Shown: positions 46,886 to 55,458 of the stretch, piece after piece
How the letters are laid out: each line of letters begins with the position of its first letter
How positions within the stretch are numbered: position 1 is the stretch's first letter
Source: an uncultured Clostridia bacterium
Lineage (GTDB): Bacteria; Bacillota; Clostridia; UBA1381
Assembly (NCBI GenBank): GCA_944393255.1
Contig: CALXZP010000056.1
Coordinates: forward strand, 1 to 64,000
Direction: 5' to 3'
Length of the DNA stretch: 64,000 nucleotides
The notes under the pieces: generated by a model
Databases searched by the model: none
Told to the model about the DNA's origin: nothing
The model's input: only the letters and a program-made list of their open reading frames with translations
Position numbers and translations under genes: made by a program

Positions 46886-47019
46886 ATTGGAATAGAGGGG
46901 CGTTTGCCATGGGGGAACGGTTTGGGCGGAGTGTTGCATAAATTATGACAAGATCACGTCGGTGCGGTGTACAAATGCTACAAAAAATAAAAAATAAAAG
47001 ATATAATTTAAAAAGGATA

Positions 47020-47048
47020 GTGACAAATCGGGATAAGTGTGTTATAAT
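47020..47048 (+). promoter_or_regulatory. Promoter of sortase substrate and sortase
   Basis: GTGACA, 17-bp spacer, TATAAT; leader of about 130 nt. Confidence 0.75.
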
Positions 47049-47182
47049 TATAAATGTATTTATTGCAGATAAAATGATAATGACCGGCGCGGCCCGGAAA
47101 AGGCGCGGCGCATGGTTTTTTTATCGTATATAGACCGTTAACGGCCGCTGCCGCGAACGGTATGGAAAAGGAGCGTTTCTGG

Positions 47183-48388
47183 GTGAAAAGGATATATTTT
47201 GGAGCCGCTTTTGCGGCGGCAGCCATAGGTGTGAATACGGCCGCGGTGTTTGCGGCGGACGCGAATGTGACGGTCAGCCTTGATGATGAAAAGGCGGTAT
47301 ATACTTACACTGCGGGCGAGGAGCTTTCTGCGCCGCTCGGCGAGCTTTTCGGCTCGTTTGAGGATATAGGCGGCGGTGCGGTCAAAAAGACCATGACCGT
47401 TACGAGCGAGGCGGAGCGCGGCGAGGAGCTCGTGCTGAGCCTGCGGCTGAGCACGGACGATGCGGACGCGGCTCTTGAATATTCGCCTCTTGACTATTAC
47501 ACCTTCAGGATAACAGACCCTGAGAACAATGTGATATACGACAGCGCCGAGGCGGAGCTTTCCGATCCTGCGGATAAGCAGAAGGATATCACTCTCGGTA
47601 TCTTCAATACGTCTGAGGCTGAGGACACAAAGGAATACGTTATAGAATACGGGATAAACGCCGAGACCGCGCCGGCCATAGGCGAAGAGCTTGGCGGCGG
47701 CGTTGGGATAGAGCTCGTATCCGCGGCATATGAGGGTGCGCAGGCTTCGCCGGGAGCTTCGGCAAGCGCAGCGCCGGCAGCGCCGGCAACTCTCAAGCCG
47801 AAGTTTGAACTGGGCGGCGTTGCTTCCGCTACTGCCGCGCCTGCGGCGCAGCCGACCGCGACCGCACAGTCGGCCGCTTCGGAGGCGGCAACGGAAGCTC
47901 CCGCGCCGACAGAAACGGCGGCGGCTGAGGAAAAGGAACGGAAGATAATCTGCGGCGAGGAGATAGCGCCGGGTAGATATACGGTAACGGGCAACGCGAA
48001 CGTTAAGATAGAGACGAAGGACGGCGAGATAATAAGCGAAACAGCCGTAACGGACGGCTCGGACGAGAGCATAAAGGGCGTTAAGCAGTTCATAACCTCC
48101 ATCGAGAAGGGCGATGTGATAACGATAACGCCGGTAGCCGAGGGCGTAAAGGCGTCGGTATCCTTTGAAAAGACGAACAGCGGTTCAAGCTCGGGCACAA
48201 AGAATGTGACCGCGGCTTCAGCTTCGGGAAAGAGCACGGCCTCGCCGACAGCTTCGGCAAGCTCCAAGACAAATCCGAAGACCGGGGACATGAGCCTTAC
48301 AACGGCGGTCTTAGGCTCGGTCATGGGAGTTTCGGCTGCGGCGGCAGGCTGCCTTGAGGTCGTAAAGAGGAAGAAGTCCGGAAAGTGA
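47183..48388 (+). CDS. Sortase-anchored surface protein
   Basis: 401 residues. Signal peptide (1-27, ending VFAAD), beta-rich domain (30-190), Ala/Pro/Thr-rich linker (about 195-255), a second small domain with IICGEEIAPGRYTVTG, Ser/Thr linker, then NPKTGD near residue 364, a hydrophobic helix and a KRKKSGK tail. That is a complete cell-wall sorting signal with NPKTG in place of LPXTG. Start at GTG 47183 because AAAGGAG is 8-10 nt upstream. Next gene is a sortase. Confidence 0.88.
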   Translation: MKRIYFGAAFAAAAIGVNTAAVFAADANVTVSLDDEKAVYTYTAGEELSAPLGELFGSFEDIGGGAVKKTMTVTSEAERGEELVLSLRLSTDDADAALEYSPLDYYTFRITDPENNVIYDSAEAELSDPADKQKDITLGIFNTSEAEDTKEYVIEYGINAETAPAIGEELGGGVGIELVSAAYEGAQASPGASASAAPAAPATLKPKFELGGVASATAAPAAQPTATAQSAASEAATEAPAPTETAAAEEKERKIICGEEIAPGRYTVTGNANVKIETKDGEIISETAVTDGSDESIKGVKQFITSIEKGDVITITPVAEGVKASVSFEKTNSGSSSGTKNVTAASASGKSTASPTASASSKTNPKTGDMSLTTAVLGSVMGVSAAAAGCLEVVKRKKSGK

Positions 48389-48489
48389 CCGGAAGCGCAT
48401 GCCGCGCGGCGGTTTGCGGCTCCGTTTTAAACGGATACGGCGGAGCGCCGGTTTGATGTAAATAAGATAATAAGAAAGGGTTTGATACG

Positions 48490-49296
48490 GTGAAACGAAA
48501 AATAACACTGCTTCAAATCCTTTTTCTGTGTGTGTTCGCCGGCTGCGGCGCGTACCTTATAAAGTATAACTATGACAGAGCGCAGACAGAAAAGGAAATG
48601 GAATATTTGCAGGATGTTGTCAGGGAGAGCGCCGCGGAAACGGAGCAGCCCGACAAGCTGGAGATAACGGTCGGGGAGACGGCTGAGGAGCCGGAGGAGC
48701 AGTACGAGAGCAACGGTATGCTTTCGCGCTACTATCCGCTTTACGAGCAGAACACCGATATGGTCGGCTGGATAAAGATAAACGGGACGAAGATAGATTA
48801 TCCCGTCATGTTCAATAATTCCAATAATGTGTATTACCTGCACAGGAATTTCTACAAGGAGAACAGCGCGGCTGGAACGCCGTATCTCGATTACCAGTGT
48901 GACTTGCAGAACTGGAGCGACAACCTCATAATATATTCGCACAATATGAAAAACGGGACTATGTTCCATGAGCTGCTCGACTATAAATCGCTCGGCTTCT
49001 GGGAGAACCACAGGATAGTGAATTTCGATACGATGTACTACCGCTGCGAGTACGAGGTGTTCGCGGCGTTCCGCACGGCGGTCGGCTCGGAGGACGAATT
49101 CAAGTATTACGAGTTCATAAACGCCGGCTCGAAGCAGGAATTTGACGACTACGTGGCAAGGTGCAAGGAGCTGAGCCTTTACGACACAAAGATAACGCCG
49201 CAGTACGGCGAAACGCTGCTGACGCTCTCGACCTGCTCGTATAACGTCAACGATGAAAGATTTGTCGTAGCGGCGCGCCAGATATCGAAAAAATAG
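48490..49296 (+). CDS. srtB: Class B sortase
   Basis: 268 residues. N-terminal membrane anchor (about 6-25), then catalytic domain with His151 (YSHNM), Cys249 (LSTCSY) and Arg257 (ERF). The catalytic fold and TLxTC motif place it in class B. GTG start. About 100 nt after its likely substrate; the pair probably forms a self-contained surface-attachment unit. Confidence 0.94.
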   Translation: MKRKITLLQILFLCVFAGCGAYLIKYNYDRAQTEKEMEYLQDVVRESAAETEQPDKLEITVGETAEEPEEQYESNGMLSRYYPLYEQNTDMVGWIKINGTKIDYPVMFNNSNNVYYLHRNFYKENSAAGTPYLDYQCDLQNWSDNLIIYSHNMKNGTMFHELLDYKSLGFWENHRIVNFDTMYYRCEYEVFAAFRTAVGSEDEFKYYEFINAGSKQEFDDYVARCKELSLYDTKITPQYGETLLTLSTCSYNVNDERFVVAARQISKK

Positions 49297-49324
49297 AGAT
49301 GGGAAACAGTTTTTGCAGAAAGCT

Positions 49325-49352
49325 GCCGTATTTTATACGGCGGTTTTTTTTA
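49325..49352 (+). terminator. Terminator after the sortase gene
   Basis: CCGTAT/ATACGG stem followed by a T-run. Confidence 0.8.
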
Positions 49353-49496
49353 TTCGCCAAAAGCTCCGGTAATTCGTCAAAGGGAAACGGACACGCCGCG
49401 GGGAAATAATAACTGCGCGGTAAAATGCACGGGCGCGCAGCCTTGCGTCCGCAGCGGCATGACGCGCAGAATATTTAAACGGGAGTGTCGAACGAT

Positions 49497-49853
49497 TTGG
49501 AAACGATGTTGATAGCAAAACAGAGAATGCTCGTGATGAGGCTCAGAGGCGAGATAGACCACCATACTGCGGGCGGTATAAGGAAGCAGCTCGAGCGCGA
49601 GCTGAAAATGAGCGGAGCGGTCAATATAGCGCTCGATTTCAAGGAGGTGACGTTTATGGACTCCTCCGGCATCGGCGTTATAATAGGCAGGTACAAGACG
49701 GTACGGGCGCTGGGCGGCAGTATGGTCATATATAACGCCTCCGAGCAGATCAGGAGGCTGCTGGATATGTCGGGCATAAGGCGGATAGCGGTGATATGCT
49801 CAACGCTCAGCGAGGGTCTGAATATAATAAACAGCGGTAAAGCTATAAGATAG
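49497..49853 (+). CDS. spoIIAA: Anti-sigma F factor antagonist SpoIIAA
   Basis: 118 residues, STAS domain. FMDSSGIGVIIGRYK carries the Ser phosphorylated by SpoIIAB. Starts forespore-specific SigF activation with SpoIIAB and SpoIIE. TTG 49497 has GGGAG 9 nt upstream; GTG 49485 is an alternative. No clear SigH promoter was identified upstream. Confidence 0.94.
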   Translation: METMLIAKQRMLVMRLRGEIDHHTAGGIRKQLERELKMSGAVNIALDFKEVTFMDSSGIGVIIGRYKTVRALGGSMVIYNASEQIRRLLDMSGIRRIAVICSTLSEGLNIINSGKAIR

Positions 49854-49868
49854 AAAGGGTATTGCAAG

Positions 49869-50297
49869 ATGAAAAACAGTATGAAATTTGAGTTCCCCGC
49901 CAGGTCGGAAAATGAAAAGCTTGCGCGGACGGTCTGCGCGGCGTTCGTGCTGGGGCTGGATCCCACCATAGACGAGGTGGACGAGATCAAAACAGCTGTC
50001 TCGGAGGCGGTAACGAACTGCATAATACACGGCTACGACGGCGGCGGGGGAATGATAGAGATAGAGGCGGAGACGGACGGCAGGGACGTCACATACATAA
50101 TAAGGGACAGCGGCTGCGGGATAGAGGATGTTAAAAAGGCCATGGAGCCGCTCTATACCGGAAAACCGGACTCGGAGCGGTCGGGCATGGGCTTTTCGAT
50201 AATGGAGGCGTTTATGGACGAGCTCAGAGTGGAAAGCAGCCCGGGCAGAGGTACGGTCATAGCCATGCGGAAAAGGATCAGCGAAGATGACGGATAA
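49869..50297 (+). CDS. spoIIAB: Anti-sigma F factor SpoIIAB
   Basis: 142 residues, GHKL-type serine kinase. N box EAVTNCIIHGYDG, G1 region IRDSGCGIED, G2 SGMGFSIMEAFMD. Binds SigF and phosphorylates SpoIIAA. Overlaps sigF by 11 nt. Confidence 0.95.
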   Translation: MKNSMKFEFPARSENEKLARTVCAAFVLGLDPTIDEVDEIKTAVSEAVTNCIIHGYDGGGGMIEIEAETDGRDVTYIIRDSGCGIEDVKKAMEPLYTGKPDSERSGMGFSIMEAFMDELRVESSPGRGTVIAMRKRISEDDG

Positions 50298-51000
50298 TCG
50301 GGAGCTTATACGCAGGCTGAAGCAGGGCGACAAGTCGGCGGGGGACGAGCTTGTTGAAAACAATATGGGTCTTGTGTACAGCATAGCGGGAAAGATGATG
50401 AACAGGCGTTACGAAATGGAGGATATAGTCCAGATAGGCGCTATGGGGCTTGTAAAGGCGGTAAGGAAGTTTGACGAGTCTTACGGAGTGCAATTCTCAA
50501 CGTACGCCGTACCGATGATAATAGGCGAGATAAAGCGGTTCTTCCGCGACGACGGGGCCGTTAAGGTGAGCCGCAGCCTCAAGGAGGCGGCGCTGAAGGG
50601 AAGGCGGGCGGAGGAAGCGCTGCGCAGGCGGCTCGGCAGAGACCCGTCCGTGTCCGAAACGGCGGCGGAGGCGGGGCTGGAAGAAAGCGTGCTCATCGAG
50701 GCGTTTGAAGCGTCCGCCCTGCCGGGGTCGCTCCAGGGCGGACAGGGCGAAAACGGCGGGCCGAGCCCCGAGGAGCTGCTCTCGTCCGACGATACGGAGG
50801 AGAGGATAGTTGACAGGGTATTTATAAAGGAGGCGCTGTCCATACTCAGCGAGAGGGAAAAGAACATAATAGTCATGCGCTATTTCAGAGGCAAGACGCA
50901 GAGCGAGATAGCCAGGAGCATAGGCGTGTCGCAGGTGCAGATATCGAGGATAGAGAAAAAGGCGATAGAGCGGATAAGGGAAACGATGGTAACAGGCTGA
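50287..51000 (+). CDS. sigF: RNA polymerase sigma-F factor
   Basis: 237 residues. Region 2 (MEDIVQIGAMGLVKAV, FDESYGVQFSTYAVPMI in part), region 3 and region 4 HTH (GKTQSEIARSIGVSQVQISR). First forespore sigma factor. Third gene of the spoIIA operon. An acidic linker region (GGQGENGGPSPEELLSSDD) lies between regions 3 and 4. Confidence 0.96.
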   Translation: MTDNRELIRRLKQGDKSAGDELVENNMGLVYSIAGKMMNRRYEMEDIVQIGAMGLVKAVRKFDESYGVQFSTYAVPMIIGEIKRFFRDDGAVKVSRSLKEAALKGRRAEEALRRRLGRDPSVSETAAEAGLEESVLIEAFEASALPGSLQGGQGENGGPSPEELLSSDDTEERIVDRVFIKEALSILSEREKNIIVMRYFRGKTQSEIARSIGVSQVQISRIEKKAIERIRETMVTG

Positions 51001-51074
51001 CGCAATATCCGCGTTTAAGACCGCAGACGAGGTATACGGCATTGCGTTTTTTTTGCACAGTAAAAGGATATATA

Positions 51075-51103
51075 TTGACTTTTGCGGCGACTTTTGATAT
51101 AAT
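51075..51103 (+). promoter_or_regulatory. Promoter of the pyridoxal kinase-like gene
   Basis: TTGACT, 17-bp spacer, TATAAT. Confidence 0.8.
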
Positions 51104-51164
51104 ACCATTCATTGAGGACAAGTTTGCACCGAAAATTTTTAAAAGGAGCTTGACTATACAAAAA

Positions 51165-52007
51165 ATGCAGGATAAAATACTATTGATAAACGATCTGCCC
51201 GGGTATGGGAAGGTGGCGCTTTCGGCTATGCTGCCGGTGCTTTCGCATATGGGCTTTGACGAATACAATCTTCCTACTGCCATCGTGTCGAACACGCTCG
51301 ATTACGGCAAGTTCGATATACTCGACACGACGGAGCATATGGAGCGGTCTATAAAGGTCTGGAAGGAGCTCGGTTTTTCGTTTGACGCTATATGCACCGG
51401 GTTCATACTCACCGCCGAACAGGTGCGGCTGATACTCGGCTATTGCAGGGAACAGCGGCAGACCTACGGGACAAAGCTGTATGTCGATCCGATAATGGGC
51501 GACGAGGGCGAGCTGTACCACGGCGTTTCCGAGGAGACGATATCTTATATGCGCAGCATGTGCTCGCAGGCTGAAATAATCGTGCCGAATCTCACCGAGG
51601 CGGCGTTCCTTGCCGGCATGTACGAGGATAAGCCGGATATAACGCTTGCCGAGGCGGAGGAGCTGGCTATGAAGCTGCACGGCATGGGAGCCAAGTCGGT
51701 GGTGATAACGAGCGTTCTCAGCGGCGGCAGCTACTATGTCACCTGCTACGACGATACGGCTAAAAGGATATACCATATCCCGTTCGAGCATATCGACGTG
51801 CGGTTCGTCGGCACGGGCGATATCTTTTCGGCGCTGCTTTTCGGCAGGATGATATGCGGAGCGGAGCTTCGGCAGACTGTGGAATACGCCGTGCGCGTTA
51901 TGCGCAGGCTCATCGCCGAAAACGAGAGCGAAGCCGACAAGTTCAAGGGCATACCGCTTGAAAGAAACCTTGATATAGTAGACGAAGAATGGGTCAAAAG
52001 CTTTTGA
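51165..52007 (+). CDS. Pyridoxal/pyridoxine kinase-like (PfkB/ThiD superfamily)
   Basis: 280 residues of the ribokinase-like PdxK/PdxY group, phosphorylating vitamin B6 forms. Start region LLINDLPGYGKVALSAMLPVLS; anion-hole motif RFVGTGDIFSALL near residue 222. ATG 51165 was chosen because homology begins there; an in-frame TTG at 51150 is closer to AAAAGGAG, so the start is not sure. Standalone gene with own promoter. Confidence 0.85.
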   Translation: MQDKILLINDLPGYGKVALSAMLPVLSHMGFDEYNLPTAIVSNTLDYGKFDILDTTEHMERSIKVWKELGFSFDAICTGFILTAEQVRLILGYCREQRQTYGTKLYVDPIMGDEGELYHGVSEETISYMRSMCSQAEIIVPNLTEAAFLAGMYEDKPDITLAEAEELAMKLHGMGAKSVVITSVLSGGSYYVTCYDDTAKRIYHIPFEHIDVRFVGTGDIFSALLFGRMICGAELRQTVEYAVRVMRRLIAENESEADKFKGIPLERNLDIVDEEWVKSF

Positions 52008-52015
52008 AAAAAGAT

Positions 52016-52256
52016 AAGCGGCGCATCCCGCGCGGTGTTCGCAGACTCGCATACACAAGTATAGCCTCGCCTGCTCAACCGCACGGTCTGCTTGCTTCTC
52101 TTTTTTCAAAAAAAATAAAGGAGATAAGCGGCGCATTCTCATACGGTGTTCGCAGACTCGCATACACCAGTATAGCCTCGCCTGCTTGACCGCACGGTCT
52201 GCTTGCTTCTCTTTTTTCAAAAACAATAAGGAGATAAGCGGCGCATCCCGCGCGGC
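52016..52256 (+). repeat. 110-bp tandem repeat, two units plus partial third
   Basis: Units 52016-52125 and 52126-52235 are about 92 per cent alike; a partial third begins at 52236. Each ends TTTTTTCAAAAA...AAGGAGAT and contains a GACTCGCATACAC stretch. No coding frame fits. Located just after the kinase gene stop, before TIGR04076. Confidence 0.95.
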
Positions 52257-52280
52257 GCATTCCCGCAGTCATGAAAGGAT

Positions 52281-52562
52281 ATGATAGATATAAGCATGAA
52301 AAGACCTAAGATAAAAATAACTCTTATCGAGCGCAGAGGTCAGTCGCCCTGCCACAGGGGGCATAAGCCCGGCGACAGCTTTGATTTCGATACGGAGCGC
52401 GGCAGGCTGTGCCCGATGGCGATGCATGTTGCATTCGTCTATGCCGACATACTGCGCTACGGCGGCAGCATACCGGGTCAGCCCGAGGGAGAGGCTGTAT
52501 TCTGCTGCCCGGACGCGGACACTATGAATATTTTCAAAATAGAGAGAACAGAAGGGGAATAA
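52281..52562 (+). CDS. TIGR04076-family protein
   Basis: 93 residues. The family pattern is visible: KITLIERRGQSPCHRGHKPGD, then CPMAMHVAFVYADILRYGG and a C-terminal CCPDADTMNIFKI. Small soluble protein of unknown function with several Cys. ATG 52281 or 52296; RBS GAAAGGAT is placed awkwardly for either. Confidence 0.8.
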   Translation: MIDISMKRPKIKITLIERRGQSPCHRGHKPGDSFDFDTERGRLCPMAMHVAFVYADILRYGGSIPGQPEGEAVFCCPDADTMNIFKIERTEGE

Positions 52563-52567
52563 ACAAG

Positions 52568-53218
52568 ATGAAAAACAGATATGCGGCGCTGGCTGCGGAC
52601 GGGATATTGGCGGGAGTGATGCTGTGCATAGGCTGCGCGGTGAACCTCTCGGTGGAAACGAGAGCGCTCGGAGCGTTTTTGTTCAGTCTCGGACTGTTCG
52701 CCGTTATCAGGCTGAAATTCGGGCTGTACACCGGAAAGGCCGGGTACATGGCGGTCAGACCGCTTTCTTACATTGCGGAGGTATTGCTTACGCTTGCCGG
52801 GAACATCGCCGGGGCGGCGATAGGCGGCGGACTGCTGAACGCAACAAGGTTTGCCGATAGATTTTCGGCAGGCGCGGCGGAGGCGCTCGCGCCGAAGCTG
52901 GCGGATACCTATCCTGGAATGTTCGTGCTCGCGTTTTTCTGCGGTATACTCATGTTCATAGCCGTGGAGGGGAACAGGCGCGCCTCGGAGAAGGGCGACA
53001 GCGCCGGAGGACTGTTTTTGGTCGTCGTACCGGTCATGGTGTTCATACTAAGCGGGTTCAACCACAGCATAGCCGACATGAGCTATTTTTTCATAAGCGG
53101 CTGCGCGGGTGCGGTGTCGGCGGCGCCGTATTTCGTGCTTGTGATACTCGGCAACGCGGCGGGATGTATGTTCGTGCCGTTTTTGAAACGGCTGACGAGC
53201 GGCGAAAAATTCCGCTGA
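52568..53218 (+). CDS. Formate/nitrite transporter (FNT) family protein
   Basis: 216 residues, six transmembrane helices. The FNT motif appears as GFNHSIADMSYFF (about residues 162-174), with His in the pore position. It is shorter than FocA (about 285) and has a short N-terminus. Formate, nitrite, lactate or hydrosulfide are possible substrates. Five nt after the TIGR04076 gene, so co-transcribed. Confidence 0.85.
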   Translation: MKNRYAALAADGILAGVMLCIGCAVNLSVETRALGAFLFSLGLFAVIRLKFGLYTGKAGYMAVRPLSYIAEVLLTLAGNIAGAAIGGGLLNATRFADRFSAGAAEALAPKLADTYPGMFVLAFFCGILMFIAVEGNRRASEKGDSAGGLFLVVVPVMVFILSGFNHSIADMSYFFISGCAGAVSAAPYFVLVILGNAAGCMFVPFLKRLTSGEKFR

Positions 53219-53261
53219 AAAAGCCGGCCGCGTATGTGCGGCTGAAAAAAAGCAAAAAAAA

Positions 53262-53300
53262 TATACACATTATCATTGATCCGGTAATGTGTTTTTTTTG
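53262..53300 (+). terminator. Terminator after the FNT gene
   Basis: ACACATTA/TAATGTGT stem followed by eight T. Confidence 0.9.
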
Positions 53301-53448
53301 TGGAATGATGTATGATCTATGCAAAGATGTCCCCCGCCTCGAAAAATGATAATATTGTATAAAAAACACGATAATATTCTTGTTTCCTTTGTGAAAGTAA
53401 GATGATAAAATATAAATATAAGTAAAAAACGGCAATTTTGGAACGGAT

Positions 53449-53566
53449 GCTGCCGGAAGCAGGGGATAGGACTAAAGACAAAAGCAGCGTGCTTTTATAA
53501 CGGCGGCAGCGATAGGTTTTGTAAATGACCGTGAGAGAACGGATGCGGACTCCCGGTTTCTCACGG
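53449..53566 (+). ncRNA. Structured 5' leader of the secreted-protein gene
   Basis: Two nested elements: outer pair GCTGCCG (53449-53455) with CGGCAGC (53504-53510) enclosing hairpin AAAGCA-GCG-TGCTTT; then CCGTGAGA (53529-53536) with TCTCACGG (53559-53566), 22-nt loop. GAACGGATGC occurs at two places, one at each element. It matches no riboswitch consensus I recognise. Confidence 0.4.
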
Positions 53567-53600
53567 GTATAAAAATTTTTTAAAAGGAGTGGTTTATTCT

Positions 53601-55151
53601 ATGAAAAACAAGATTATCGCATTGACGGCTTCGCTGGCAATGCTGGGCGGAGCGTTTGCCGCATTGCCGGCAGCGGCGGCGGAGCAGACCTTGCTGGATG
53701 AAAACTTTAATTCATTCACATTAAATGATAGCGGTCAAAATCTCAATGGCTAGACGTTATATGGTGACAACACAAAAGTGTCAATGACTGTTAAAGGCGA
53801 TGAAAATAACAAGTATCTTACAGTACATCGAGAGAATATGTGGGAGGGTGCGGGAATTAGTATAACTGTGGACACAGAAAAAACCTATAATGTTTCGCTG
53901 AAGATCAAATCGGAAACCGAACAGAAATTCAATATTAATATTGATCCGGTAAAAGAAGGAGAGGGAGACAACCAAGTAACTGTTCATGATGGGGTCACTC
54001 TGAACAGCGAAGACACGACTGTTAAAAAGGAAGATGATTGGAAAACCATAACCGGCACTCTGACCATTCCTAAAGCAAATGAGGGATATGACAACAGAAC
54101 CTCATATTCAGCAATGTTCTGGATACAGACAAACGCGGATCCATCATCAACAGGTGACTACAGTATAGATGACATTAAGATCACATACGATGACAGCACA
54201 GAAGCAGACGAATATGCAGCGGAAGTAGGCGGCACAAAATATACATCTCTTGACGATGCTATTGATAATGCGAATGGTGAAAAAATAACGCTGCTTGACG
54301 ATGCGACCCTATCTAAAAACAGAACAAATACGGACGCAATTATAGATGGACAAAATCATAAAATTACAGTTGAGCTTCCTAACGGTGAAAATTATTCATC
54401 TGTTTTCAGCAATTTAACGCTCAGCAATGCAAAACTTACAGGAAATACAAACCAAAACATTGCTATAAAGCTCAATTTGGATAATGTTACGGTTGAAGGC
54501 TTGAGTTATGATTGTCTTGCTTTGGTCGATCTTACAGCGAAGGATTGTAGTTTAGAGCACAATGGCGGTGTATATGTTTTCGCAGGCAACAACACTGACG
54601 GTAAATTTGAACTGACAGATACGACTATTAAAGTAAATAGTTTAGGGTATACCGGAGTTGTATTTCGTGTGCAAGGTGAAACTTATCCGAAATTCTCCAA
54701 TGTTGTTATAAACGGTATCTCTGCAGACAGCGGTTCGAAAATAGCTAAAATCGAGAATGATGCAACGATCAGCGGCCTTACAGTAGACGGTATGGACAAT
54801 GAAAAGCAGGAACTCAAGATCGTTGAGATCAATAATGAAAAAATCCTTGTTATCGCAGAAAAGGCGGCTGAATTTTCGGCAGCGGCTTCATTGGATGAGA
54901 TAAAGAAAGGTACGGGCGAGTTTTCGGATACTGTTGCGGCGGGCTTCAAGGCTGAGGTAACGAACACCGGAAGCGCAAGAGGTACTTTTGATACGACAAT
55001 ATGGAACGTTACTTCAAGCGGCGAGACAAGAACGACAGGGGAAAAGAAGATCACAGCGGTAACGCTTGAAGCAGGAGGAAAAGCAGAGATATATCTTATA
55101 GTAAGCGGTTTGGATGACAAGGCGGCAACAGCGACAGTCGAAGTGAAATAA
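53601..55151 (+). pseudogene. Secreted beta-rich protein interrupted by an in-frame TAG
   Basis: From ATG 53601 (RBS AAAAGGAG) a 27-residue signal peptide and 23 further residues (QTLLDENFNSF) end in TAG at 53751-53753; the same frame then runs 465 more codons to 55151. Removing the amber gives a 516-residue protein: signal, carbohydrate-binding-like domain (about 30-195), a beta-helix-like repeat region (about 200-400) and a C-terminal domain (about 400-516). TGG at that position would give NGWTLYGD. TAG is a normal stop elsewhere here. A second start at 53778 (GTG-less, ATG) has no RBS. AT-rich compared with flanks. Confidence 0.85.
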
Positions 55152-55172
55152 CAGACAGGAGGTTTAAAGGCT

Positions 55173-55334
55173 ATGAAAAAAATATTTGAGATCCCGGAAA
55201 TGAGTATTTCCGTATTTGAGAATGAAGATATAGTAAGAGCAAGCGGAACAGAGGCTCAGGAAAGCTTCAGCTATTCCGGCAATGATAATACAGTAAAAAG
55301 CGACTGGTCAGAGATGGTGAAGATAACACTGTAA
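55173..55334 (+). CDS. Short peptide gene (53 residues)
   Basis: Complete ORF with strong RBS ACAGGAGG upstream, 21 nt after the preceding gene. The peptide begins MKKIFEIPEMSISVFENED, then IVRASG, the pattern K-x-[FY]-E-x-P-E-x-x-[IV]-x-x-F-x-x-E-D-[IV] that I recall from many small Clostridia proteins of unknown role. No signal peptide or Cys. It lies between two genes of the glycan locus. Confidence 0.7.
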   Translation: MKKIFEIPEMSISVFENEDIVRASGTEAQESFSYSGNDNTVKSDWSEMVKITL

Positions 55335-55458
55335 AAAAACGCATACCGGCGCTGTTCGCCGGAGGTGCGGCGCAATGCGTTAAGTTTTGCAATATTTTCA
55401 TCAATAAACGCAAAGACAGCTGTTGTTTATGATGATACAATGTAAGGAAGAAGTATAA

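Larger units (their letters stand above)
46749..47182. other. Gene-free stretch between htrA and the sortase substrate
   Basis: Holds two stem-loops (46812-46835 CCCTTGCC/GGCAAGGG; 46850-46880), the second a terminator, and the promoter at 47020. Between 46883 and 47019 nothing was recognised. Confidence 0.6.
53219..53600. other. Gene-free stretch upstream of the glycan locus
   Basis: Holds the FNT terminator, an AT-rich region, and a structured leader (53449-53566). No clear promoter hexamers were found. No ORF of note. Confidence 0.6.

Noticed and set aside
51180..52226. 348-codon reverse-strand frame opposite the kinase gene and tandem repeat
   Set aside because: Antisense of the kinase and of the 110-bp repeats; its repeated ending comes from the DNA repeat.
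53778..55151. Treating the secreted protein as starting at ATG 53778
   Set aside because: No RBS there, and the in-frame upstream part supplies a signal peptide and RBS; the amber codon explains the interruption better.
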